A stretch of 64,000 nt of DNA, from contig JARKIF010000002.1 of the NCBI GenBank assembly GCA_029378245.1, positions 868,001-932,000 on the forward strand. Direction: 5' to 3'. This document shows positions 43,138 to 53,535 of this stretch, piece by piece (the first letter of the stretch is position 1; each line of letters starts with the position of its first letter). This DNA comes from Roridomyces roridus (taxonomy: Eukaryota > Basidiomycota > Agaricomycetes > Agaricales > Mycenaceae). A program made the position numbers and the translations under genes. The notes under the pieces were generated by a model. That model had not been told where the DNA came from, ran no database searches, and worked only from the letters and a program-made list of their open reading frames with translations.

Positions 43138-45911
43138 CTACGAAACTTTGCCTTGATATGTTTCTTGCCAGCCCGGTTCGTCAAGATACCGAAATGTGGT
43201 GTTTTGGGTTGTAGGCTCCACCGAGAGAGCGACGACGCGTCGACCGATACAACAAATGACGAAGCCGATGATTTCGTCAGGCGTGCTCCGCTGGCACTCG
43301 ATGGCTGGCACCGCCCGGACCCTGATCTCAGTCGGGCTTATTCCATTTGAGCCCGGGTTATCGGGAGTGCTGTATTTGCCCGTTCCGCTGGCAAGGGCGT
43401 CCATATACGATCGGACCTGGATAGTCGCGGTATCCAAGATGTCACTTACATGCCTTGTTATCCACCTCCCGTTCTCATAGGAGCGGTACCCCAACGCACG
43501 CAACTCTTGCAGTGACATGTTGTCAACTGCCCGCATCATATCCCGACATTTCGTCTCGAAAGTTGAATCATCAGGCCCACTTGGGCACTGCTCTAGCGTG
43601 TTGAGAAACTTGAACCGCAGGAGCATATACAATGATATGACCTTGAGCTCGATCATGAAGACACGCCCAAGATAAATATCGACAATAGTCGAAAAGATAT
43701 CGGCGAAACCGTTGAGTCCGCGGCCAGGGCTTGCAGGAAATAGGGAGTCGTGCTGCCAATTCGTGATGAGGGCTAATTGTGGCAAATATCCGCGTCCCTT
43801 TTCGAAATCAAGGAAGCCGTCGAAGGTGCCATGGAACACCTGCTCACGGTATTTGTACGATTCTTCCAGTGTCTTGTTTAAGCGGATGTTGTCAGCAATT
43901 GCTTTTCGGAGCGGTTCCGGGTTGCGCTCTTTCAGAGCGCGGATTTGGGACACGTGGGGAGGTTCTGGACCGAAAGGGATGGGTTCACATGCGGAATAAA
44001 GCTGATAGCCCATGGAACCAATGAGAGGGAGAAACAGTTTGAGCAAGCACTGGTAGAACGTACCTCCGCTCTCGCGAAATCACTAGATATCTCCATCGCC
44101 CACGTTGGATCCTGGCTCGTATCGGCTTCAGAAAAGTTTGTAACTCGGAGGGACCCGAGATAGAAGAGTAGTCGCCACAGCGGCGCTTCAATAGCCTGGC
44201 TGAGGGACGTGGTGTCGAATTCAGTAAACGGGGGCACACGGACCGTGAGGTCTCGCCCCAGGTTGGAGTGTTGTAACAACTTTGTGTATCGTTTCGAAAT
44301 ATTTTGGATTGTGATGGATTCCGGTGGATTTCGGTGGACGCTGTCCAGTTCTAGAGCCAAGGCGACATGATGAAACACCAAAGTGAAGTTGTATGATTCG
44401 AAACCACCGGCGGCACCACACCAGCCCAACTTATAGCGCCATTTGGGGTCATTTGCATCCAGCAGTATCTGCCGCCCCCGCGAAAGAGTGGTGAACAAAC
44501 CATCTAGATCAGCGTGGGTCATCCCCAGAGCACCCCTGAATGTGGGGTTGGTGGAAATATTGAGCAGAGGGCGTGCAGAGGCCGGCAGAGGCAGATTTCC
44601 AACGACAAGCAAACGGGTTTTATTGGCTGGGTTGCTACTTGAGCTGGCCAGCAAGTTGAGGGAGTTGACGATATCATCGAGGGTGGTGGAATCGCCAGTA
44701 TCTCCAATGATCTGGTGGATTGGTGCGTCCCAATGGTCGACACATATGAAGAGTTGGAGTGCTGGGTCGGTGGCGATGTGTTTCTACGAGTAAGTTGTCA
44801 GGATCGGAGCCTCTGAAGGAATAAGAGAAAAGTATCGCACAACAATCATTCTCATTATTTGGCCGAGTGGTATGCTTCCCTGAACGGCAGTGAGGATGGG
44901 AGGTCCAAGAATATCAAGATATCTCGTTGCGAAGGCCTGGATGGCTTGGCGCATATAGAGAGTAACTGCGTTCTGCTGGATATACGCAAAGTCGAACTTG
45001 AGGCACAGGCTACCACCTCTTCCCCACTGGCCCTCTAATGATTGGTCTTCATTGAGAGCCGCACCTCGAAATGCAGTGTTGTGGGTGGCGTGGCTGGTAC
45101 CAGCATCGTACCAAAGGAGCAACATGTCAATGAGACTCGTTTTGCCCTTCCCTGGAGGGGCTATTATACAACAACCAGCTGCACTCGCTTCCAGCAATGC
45201 ATGGAGGACAGGAATGAACACTGTCTTGTCTGCATAAACGACACCTTCATGCTCAGTGTAGGAATAGAAGGGCATAACGGGGGTAACAGATCAACGCGGG
45301 CTCCGTAGGGTGTTGGATTGCGTCTCTCCGTTACTCGAAGACACGAGTTTTGCGGTATGTGCTCGCCTCCCTGTGTTCTTTGCCTCTGAGGGCCTTCGTC
45401 CCGAGCCTCCTCGAGCGGACGCTTGGAAGAAGTGGGTTCTGCAGAACCGATAAGAGCAGGAACGACTGGACGAGTGAGGCGACGTACCATTGGGACTCGG
45501 AGTAATGTCTAACGTGCAATCGAAAAGGACGCGAATCTGGGACGAATCGGAATCCTGGGATTCATTGACGTACTCCCCGATTTTGGTGTGCGGAGCCATA
45601 AGGACTATCCCTCGGGATGAGTCCTGCTGTAGACCGCGAATATCTGGAATGGCTGCATGTGCAGCGACGGCATCGGGGAACTCGTAAAACCAGGCGGCCA
45701 TGACGAGAGCGGTGCGTCCGGGTCTGCATAGTCGGCAGCGATGCTCGACCTGGGCCTGCTTAAGAAGCGTTGCTACGGGTTTTTGGAGGTCGTGGGTTGC
45801 GATACGGGCGTCCCAAGTCGTATAACGCGCGGCGTGCGGTGAATCGTCTCGATGGATTGAATCCAGAAAGAGGCATTTCACTAGGACGAAGTCATCGGAA
45901 ATACTGGACAT
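43138..45911 (-). CDS. AAL-R: AAA-ATPase-like protein with C-terminal PD-(D/E)XK nuclease-like domain
   Basis: Starts MSSISDDFVLVKCLFLDSIH. A disordered KR-containing linker follows, then the ATPase start VVYADKTVF, a Walker A (APPGKGKTSLIDMLLL), and a Walker B-like LFICVDHWDAP reached through a GTGCGA..CTGAC..CGTAG intron near 44840-44785. Next is VVGNLPLPASARPLLNISTN, like the 'TGT' sensor region of the tandem genes. The last exon has GRGLNGFADIFSTIVDIYLG then VFMIELKVISL: Asp followed by ExK, as in PD-(D/E)XK nucleases. It ends at 43138, convergent with PEX3. The join near 45300 is uncertain (best: GTAACG..CACTGAG). It is divergent from AAL1, with 101 bp between the two starts. The layout fits the AAA-ATPase-like plus PD-(D/E)XK architecture known from bacteria and fungi, whose role in fungi is not established. 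Confidence 0.65.
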
Positions 45912-46012
45912 GACATAAGAAGAGGGAGCCAAGTTGAAATGGGGCTGAGTGGCACGAAGGACTGAAGTCCGCCTGATCAAGTGACCGTTTACCTCAAGTC
46001 CCTTCAACGTCC
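45912..46012. promoter_or_regulatory. Bidirectional promoter between AAL-R and AAL1
   Basis: Only 101 bp separate the two start codons. The AAL1 side carries the GTGACCGTT box at 45981-45989. No matching box was found on the AAL-R side. Confidence 0.5.
45981..45989 (+). promoter_or_regulatory. GTGACCGTT box upstream of AAL1
   Basis: One of four copies of GTGAYCGTT found just upstream of the four tandem AAL starts. Here it ends 24 bp before the ATG. Confidence 0.45.
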
Positions 46013-48284
46013 ATGTCCCAGTCTGCCACAATCTTCGAACCCGATGACCTACAATACGACGACCTTCTCATTTATCCCCTGGAATACGCCAAAGCCCACG
46101 ATGTAACGGGCGAACGCCGCCACTCCCATGGCGCGTCTGAAGGTACGAGCTTTCGTTCTTCAAGGAACCCTTCAGGAACCTTACTAACTGCCACTCCCAG
46201 AAAGTTTTCTGTCTTGTTCCAGTACTTCCTCTGATTCGAAACGTCGTGGTGAAGAGGAATCCAGTAGCGACGATACCCCTCATCAGAAACGCGTCAAAAG
46301 GCACTCAGACTTGTCCGAGAACTCTTCAGATGTGTGTTTAGTGCTCGCTCTCTTTTTGTTTCTCATCGCGTTTAGTGCTTGCGTGTGCCTGGACCTTACG
46401 ACAAGTTTCGCGACTTCCGCGACCGACCTCGCACGGCCTATGTGGACAAGACAAGCCTTCTCTTCCAGCTCCCCGACCGGTTTAAATACCTCCTTCTGCG
46501 CCCCCCAAAGTTTGGAAAGACGGCGTTTCTTTCCACCATGAATCAGTTTTACGACATCCATTGCGGCAAGACGTTCATGGATTACTTTGAGATTCCCGAG
46601 GGAGCTGGACCCTGTGCGGAACCATGCCACAGCCAGGACCTTTGTCTTGTCATATCTCTCTCGAACCTGCATCCCTACATCGACGCTGCAGAGTTCAGAG
46701 AAGAACTCGCCTACGAAGTATTCTTCGAAGTGGAATCGTTCCTCGAGAAATATGCAACAGAGCTGGGGGTCGGAGAGCTTCAAACATATCTTGTGGATCG
46801 AGAGGACGCTTTGGCCAAGGTTCTGGTGAGTACTTATGTCTTGTCTTTTCCGTTTGTGGCTGATCTACACTCAGGCTTTGGTCAAATCGCGCGGAAAGAC
46901 ACTTTTCGTTGGTGTAGACTCTTATGACGTCCCCGTCTTCGAAAGCGTGTTTCCCCGTCTTATCTGCCCGACACTCCACCCGGCCTTGGTTACGCCTAAC
47001 GAGATCGCGCAACTGCTGGATTCGTATCTTTGGAGACCTCTCGAGGCCGCCGGCGATGCGGTGACCAAGCTATTCGTGACGGGCACCTTCTCTGTCCAGA
47101 CTCGCGTTCTTCGAAGCCTCGTCGTACCCGCCCCCGACGTCCTTCAGCCATGTTGCGGCTTCACGGAGGAAGAGGTGCTCAAATTTGTGCAGTCAATACC
47201 ACACGAGCCCACGCCTGAAGTACCGGAGCTGAGGATTCGATGTGGCACTTACGCTTTCTCATCCGATAAAAGCATCCATCCCGTCCTTCATCCCGAGATC
47301 CTCATCGGTCCCATATCCAAGCTGTCTTCGCAGCAACCTCGCGAGAGCCCATTCCAGCTGTTGTCGTCATTGTTTGACCGCCTCCCTTTGGAATCGGAAC
47401 TCACCGTGCCCACCCTCGACGGCCTGGTGGAGCTCATTGCGAGTGGTGTGGTGGAAATCGATCCTTTCGAATTCGGCACCAGGAACGACTTTGACGAGAC
47501 TTCCGGATCCGTTTCTTGGAGTGCCTTGTACCATGCCGGGGCTCTGACTCGTGTCAGCGGATCCAAGTCGGCATTCCGAGTAGCCAACAGTGAAGTTTTA
47601 TCTCAGGTCAGAGAGTTTGAAGTATCCCTATGCATTCTCTGTCTAATTGTCACGGCTTAGATTCACTCCCGTATCGACACTCTCGTGCGCCGCCGCGTTA
47701 GCGTCCTGGAAGCTGGGGGACAACGTTTTGCAGATGCTCTGACTGAGTATCAACTCGAGCATCCCCAACCGCTCTTAGATCTTCTGGGAAAGGTTCTTTG
47801 CGACCAAACGCGGCGTTCCTTCGGCAAAGTCAGAGAACCGACTCTGCGCGGGCTCCTGGAGCTCATCATGCGTAACGCTGACCTTGTATCCTGCGTGCCT
47901 TCCAAGCTTCCGGAATCGACCATATTACCACCTGATGACACCAGTTGCGTCCGTGTTCTTGGGGTACACACGGACCATATCTACCAATGGGAGGTTACAA
48001 CCTTGACTCTTCGCGGTATCTGGCAAGCGGCCAACCCCAATGATACCGATACCGAACCCTCCGCGGAAGCTCTCCGCCAACTTCATGAAGAGCTATGCCA
48101 AGAGGAGGAAGAGAGGCTCTTGGAGAGGGACTATTCGGTGTGGTCGACTCATCTCCAGGCCATGGAAACCCGCCCGATTGGCGGCTTCTTTAAGCCTGAG
48201 GGCCTGTACGCACAGGTCATTGCAGTTGGGGGTGCCCGTGTGTTGCGGAAGGCGGGTTCGGCGGAGCTGATTATAGTTCCTTGA
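46013..48284 (+). CDS. AAL1: AAA-ATPase-like protein, tandem copy 1
   Basis: Five exons (46013-46142, 46201-46331, 46376-46825, 46875-47606, 47661-48284) join in phase to 688 residues. Order: disordered N-terminus with a basic patch QKRVKRHS; ATPase entry TAYVDKTSLLFQLPDRFKYL; Walker A LRPPKFGKTAFLS; LFVGVDSYDVP at the Walker B position; VTGTFSVQTRVLRSLVVP, then CCGFTEEEVLKF, which matches the GFTEEEV motif of AAA-ATPase-like proteins; and ALTRVSGSKSAFRVANSEVL, the 'IPNxEV'-like end of the ATPase part. The C-terminal domain has HIYQWEVTTLTLRGIWQA, where the ExK lysine of AAL2/AAL4 is Thr, then LHEELCQEEEE and AQVIAVGGARVLRKAGSAEL. No signal peptide; probably nuclear or cytosolic. Confidence 0.75.
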
Positions 48285-48619
48285 GTGGAGGGCACAAGAA
48301 TATTTTCAGTGTTTTCCCTATATCTCTCTCTCTCTCGACAACAGAAGTATCTCCATTGCTAACGTACATAACGCGCTGTGCTATATTTCCGATGGACCCA
48401 AGTTTGCTGCACTCTTATCTTTCGAGCGGATACCTTATCATATTTGAGCGACCTGAAGAACGATTCAAGTGATGTGAAGCTTTGAAGGTGGTAGTGTACA
48501 TGTCGTAGTTGCTGGGTGAATGAAAGACTGCTCATGAACTCGAAGCCCATTCCCAGCTCTCCGGTCCTGGATAGGATGGTATCATGCTTCTCTGCCAGTG
48601 GCAGTGGCAACAATTTAAA

Positions 48620-48628
48620 GTGATCGTT
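48620..48628 (+). promoter_or_regulatory. GTGATCGTT box upstream of AAL2
   Basis: Ends 62 bp before the chosen AAL2 start. An upstream ATG at 48647 opens a short uORF (ends after about 23 codons, overlapping the true start), which could modulate translation. Confidence 0.4.
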
Positions 48629-48689
48629 TACTCGTCGCGAACCACCATGACATATTCGAGCCCGTTGACCCTTGCCCCAAACCACAACC

Positions 48690-50910
48690 ATGTTGATCGG
48701 CATTGTCGATGCCGGTGAACACTTTGAGCTCACTTTTTACGACAACAAGACCAACTCCCCAGAAGGTGCCACAATTTTCTTCGCCCAAAGAGCAGTGAGC
48801 ACTCATTGAGGTTGCCTGTAGTGAGCGCCTCCTCGCTCCCGAGTCCTTCCACAACATCTTCAAGCTTCAAACGAAGGAGCGGGGACTATGATCCCAGTAA
48901 TGACGGCGAGCATCGCGTCAAACGCGTCAAAAGAAACCCGGGCTCGTCGAACGTGAGTTGGTTGCTGGTGCTCGCCCTCACCATCCTTATTCTCTCCTAG
49001 CACATGAATGTACCCTCGGCCCGCGATGATTTCCTCGCCTTCTTCACTCGCCCCCAGACGGCTTTTGTTAACAAGAGCCGGGCGCTTTTCCAACTGCCAA
49101 AGCAATTTCGATATCTCCTCCTCCGTCCTCCAAGATTTGGCAAATCGGCGTTCCTTTCCGCCATGAGCCAATTTCACGATGTCCACGGCGCTGGGACATT
49201 CCAACAATACTTTGGGAGCCAGGATGCGGCCAATGACTTCCCTGACTCCGGCCATAGTCAACATCTTTCTTTGGTTTTCGCATTCTGGAGTGTCCACACC
49301 CGCACGGATGTTGAAGACTTTGTGCATCAGCTTAAATCTCACATATTCTCTTCATTGAGATCTTTTCTCAAGAAGTACGCGAGAGACCTGGAGCTTCCAA
49401 ACCCGCACACGTACTTGACTCGGGGGGAGGAGGAACCTTTAAAGAGGGTCTTTGTGAGTCCTTCCCCGCCATCACTCTAATGCAACTAATGGAACATTAG
49501 GATCTAGTGAAATCACGCAAGAAAACCCTCTTCGTTGGTGTGGACTCCTACGATACTTCCATTCTCGAGGCTATGTTCTCTCATGTGGTGTATCCTCAAC
49601 TGTACCAGACCTTCATGGCACCTGACGAGGTTGCACGACTGTTCGGTCATCATTTTTGGCGCCCACTCCAAGCGGGCTCCGAGATCATCGCCAAGCTTCT
49701 CGTCACCGGCACCCTATCTCTGCAGGTTCCGGGCCTCCAGGACTGGGTTGCTCCTGCCCCGAACGATCTTGATTCTTGTTGTGGCTTCACGGCCGACGAG
49801 GCTCTCAAGTTCACTCAATCGATTATCCCTGGCGGGACAGTCGATGTAATCGAACTCCAAAGACAATGTGGAGATTATTTGTTTTCATCCGACGATGAGC
49901 AGTCTCTCCTACATCCGCAAATTTTGATCGACCACGTCTCGAAATCGACTTCGGAGCCGTCGGTGGGCCATCGATTCCGCCTGCTGTCGTCGCTGTTTGA
50001 TCTCCTTCAATCGGAGTCGGAAGACCGGACCATGGTCACAGTGAAGGGTCTAGTTGACCTGATCGCCACCGGCGTCGTGGAAATCGATCCTTCCGAGTTG
50101 GATGCGGGGCATGACTTTGACGGGACCTTCGTCTCTTGGAGTGCCTTGTACCATGCCGGGGCCCTGGCACATGTGCGCGGATCCAAGTCGACATTCCGAG
50201 TGGCCCACAGTAAAGTTCTGTCTATGGTGCGAGCCTTTGATCCATCGCCGCTTGATTGCCTAATTTCCGCTGTTTAGATACACTCTCGGATCGACGAACT
50301 TGTCGAGGAGCGCTATCGTAATGTCTCTGCCGGGAACGAACAAATCAATTTCCTTCTTGCTCTTTCCCAGTACGATCGTCATGATCACCGACCTCTCATG
50401 CATGCACTGTCCCAAGTCCTGCGCGACCACGCGCAACCCTTCCTGCGCAACGCCAAGGAACCAGAACTGAGTTTGCTGGGGATTCTGGAGCTCGTCATGC
50501 GCAACCACCATCTCATCGCATGTACATCCTCCCAACTCCTCGAACCCATCCTCTCGGACCCCACCGGTGGCAATCACGTCCGGGTCTACGGTTACTCGAC
50601 CAAGCGCATCCACCATTGGGAAGTCAAGAAGGCTTTGACCCTTCGGGGTATTTGGCAAGCGGTCAATCCGAATGACACCGAACCCTCGGTGGAGGCTTTA
50701 ATCCAGCTTCATGAAGAACTGTGCCAAGACGCCGAAGAGAAGGTTTTGGCGCGACCGTATGCCGTGTGGTCGGACAGTCTTCAAAGGATGGAGACGCGTT
50801 TGGTTGGGAGCTTTTTCGAGCCTGAGGGCCTGCATGCTCAGGTCATTGCAGTTGGGGGCGCCCAAGTGTTGCTGAAGGCGGGTTCGGCGGAGCTGATTAT
50901 AGTTTCCTAA
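48690..50910 (+). CDS. AAL2: AAA-ATPase-like protein, tandem copy 2
   Basis: Exons 48690-48765, 48822-48952, 49001-49453, 49501-50226 and 50278-50910 join in phase to 672 residues. The first exon (MLIGIVDAGEHFELTFYDNK) is unrelated to the other copies. The basic patch is HRVKRVKRN. Walker A is LRPPRFGKSAFLS; TLFVGVDSYDTS sits at the Walker B position; VTGTLSLQVPGLQDW and CCGFTADEALKF follow; STFRVAHSKVL ends the ATPase part. The nuclease-like part keeps an ExK: RIHHWEVKKALTLRGIW. The 3' third resembles AAL3 more than AAL1 (FLRNAKEPELSLLGILELVM). It lacks the acidic tail of AAL3. Confidence 0.75.
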
Positions 50911-51100
50911 GCTATGGGGAGGAGAATGGGGAGGCGGAGGACGATCGAATTTTCAGTGTTTTCTGCATCTTTGTCAGACAACATATCTTAATTCCTATCG
51001 TAACGCGCTGTATTTCTAGTTTCCAGATTACACTGTATCCATCTTCTTAAAGTTCTTTCCTTGCAATTCCCAGCTGGAGTTTGTGCCTTCTTCCCATCAA

Positions 51101-51109
51101 GTGATCGTT
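51101..51109 (+). promoter_or_regulatory. GTGATCGTT box upstream of AAL3
   Basis: Ends 26 bp before the AAL3 start. It is followed, as in the other copies, by a CCCTTG..CAAACCAC stretch immediately before the ATG. Confidence 0.45.
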
Positions 51110-51134
51110 GGCCCTTGTCTCAAACCACAATGTC

Positions 51135-53418
51135 ATGTCTACCCTCGACGAGTTGGACGACGAGCCTTTCGTCTCCGTGATAGACCCGAAGCTTGCTGCA
51201 ATCTTCTCTTTCGAGCCTTTCGATCCTGATGCCTTGCCGGGTACGAGCGCACTTCGGACGTCCAATCCGCCCCTTTTCATGTTCTTCTTCAGATTCTTCA
51301 GATTACAAGCGAAAGAGTGAGGATAATGGGGCGAATAGTGGAGAGAAACGCGCCAAAACGCGTACTTCAATGGAGCACTCGAATGTGAGCACTGCCGAGC
51401 TTGGTCCCTTCTTTGCTCATGATCTTCTAGCAACCACGTCTACCCCGCTGCACTGACACGTTTCTTGCTTTGCGCCAAGGGCCGGCCTACGTGGACAAGA
51501 CTCGCTTTCTCTTTCAATTGCCGGCCAGCTATCGGTACCTCCTGCTGCGTCCGCCTCAATTCGGAAAGACGACGTTTCTATCCACTCTCTACGAATTTTA
51601 CGATGTCCAAGCCGCGGAGACATTTCAAGAGCACTTCAAACCCGCGGAGACCTACGCTGGTCATAGCCAGCACCTTTGCCTCCCCCTAACGTTCGCAAAT
51701 TTGGGAACATACAAGAGTTACGAGGATTTCGTGGATCGACTCGAATGGGAGTTACGTTTTGCGTTGGAGTCCTTCCTCGTAAAATACGCTACGGAGCTGG
51801 ACCTCGAGGAACCACAGACATACTTGGCATTTGGAGAGAAAGTGGCTTTGACGAAGGTGTTGGTGAGCCCGCTATTTTCTTTACCACTCCATTTCTCACC
51901 ATGGGTAGAATCTGGTTCAATCCCGCGGCAAAACTGTCTTTGTCGGTGTGGATTCTTACGATGCCCCCCTCCTCGGGAGCATGCGATCCCATCTCGTTTA
52001 CCCTGCAATCCAACCCACCGTTGTGACGTCCCAAGAGGTTGCACAATTGCTGGACCAGTATTTTTGGGAGCCTCTGCAGGCCAGCGGCGACGTTGTAGCC
52101 AAACTCTTCGTCGCCGGCACCCTTTCTCTGTCCACTCCCGCTCTCCAAAACCTAGTTGTTCCCGTCCACAATCCCCAGTCTTGTTGTGGTTTCACGGAGG
52201 ATGAGGCTCGCCAATTCGCGGCATCAATACTGCCCGGCCAACCACTCGATGTCGCGGAATTGAGGGCTCGATGCGGATCTTATCGTTTCTCCTCTGAGGA
52301 GTGTGTCGATGAACACCTTCTGCATCCTCAGCTCTTGATCGACCTCCTCTCCGATCCATCTTTCCAGGATTTTCCGACCAGCGCCTTTGATTTATCGTCA
52401 TTTTTGCTCAGCCGGCTCCCTTCGGAATCGGACGTCTCAAACATCGTCACACGGGAGGGTCTCATCGACCTCATCGCCAGCGGTATCGTGGAAATTGAGC
52501 CTACCGAGCTGCATTCCGGTAAAGACTATGACGGGACCTCTGTCTCTTGGAGTGGATTGTACCATGCTGGGGCTCTGAGTCACGTCCGTGGCTCCACATT
52601 TCGAGTAGCCAACGGCAAGGTTCTGTCCATGGTGAGAGTGCTTGGATCTGTTGCCGCTCGCCTGCTCAATTCCCGTGGTCTAGATACATTCTCGCATCGA
52701 CCGCATTGTGCGGGACCGCTACTGCGTTCTGCACGCTGGGACTGCAAGAATCAGAATCAATTTTCTGAACGCTCTCGCTGATTACGTTCTCCACGATCAC
52801 CAACCTCTTCTGGAGGCACTTGCCCAAGTCCTCCGTGACCACACGCGATCCTTCTTGCACAAAGCAAGTGAGCGGGAACCGAGTTTGCTGGGGGTTCTGG
52901 AGCTCCTCATGCGCAATCACAGCCTCTTGGGGTGTTTATCTTCGGAGCTTCTTGAGCCCATCCTCTCCGACCCCAACGGCAGTAAACACGTCCGCGTCCA
53001 TGGTTACACGACCAAGCGCATTTATCGGTGGGAGGTCACCACTTTGACGCTCCGGGGTATTTGGCAAGCGGTCAATCCGAACGAGACTCAGCCTTCAGTG
53101 CAAGATTTACTCCTGCTTCATGAAGAGCTATGCCAAGATGACGAAGAGCGGGTTTTGGTGCGACCGTATGCGGTGTGGTCAGAGAGCCTCGAGAGGATGG
53201 AGACGCGCTTGGTTAGGAGCTTCTTTGAGCCCGAGGCCGAGTCTGCGCAGCTTATCGCAGTTGGAGGAGCCCGCGTCTTGAGGCGGGCGGGTTCGGCAGA
53301 GTTGATTTTGGTGCCGTCAGCTGAGGAGGATGGAGACGGGGAGCAGGAGGCAGGGGAAGAAGGCGACCACGATAATTTTGACTGGGGATACGATGATGAT
53401 GATGCCTTGTTTCCTTAG
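51135..53418 (+). CDS. AAL3: AAA-ATPase-like protein, tandem copy 3 (acidic tail)
   Basis: Exons 51135-51240, 51302-51384, 51431-51862, 51909-52631 and 52684-53418 join in phase to 692 residues. First exon MSTLDELDDEPFVSVIDPKL is unique. The basic patch is EKRAKTR. ATPase motifs: AYVDKTRFLFQLPASYRYL, Walker A LRPPQFGKTTFLS, VFVGVDSYDAP, VAGTLSLSTPALQNLVVP, CCGFTEDEARQF and STFRVANGKVL. The C-terminal part has RIYRWEVTTLTLRGIWQA, with Thr for the ExK lysine as in AAL1. A unique acidic C-terminus (EEDGDGEQEAGEEGDHDN.. ending DDDALFP) follows the AELILVP that terminates the other copies. Confidence 0.75.
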
Positions 53419-53499
53419 TCCGTCTATTACATCGTGGCCGCTGCTATCTTTCATGTATTCGCTCGAGAACACTGTAGTATTTTCTGGGACCGTGTCAGG

Positions 53500-53508
53500 T
53501 GACCGTTC
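53500..53508 (+). promoter_or_regulatory. GTGACCGTT box upstream of AAL4
   Basis: Ends 28 bp before the AAL4 start and is followed by CACCCTTGCTCACAAACCAC, closely like the AAL3 region. Confidence 0.45.
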
Positions 53509-53535
53509 ACCCTTGCTCACAAACCACCATGCACC

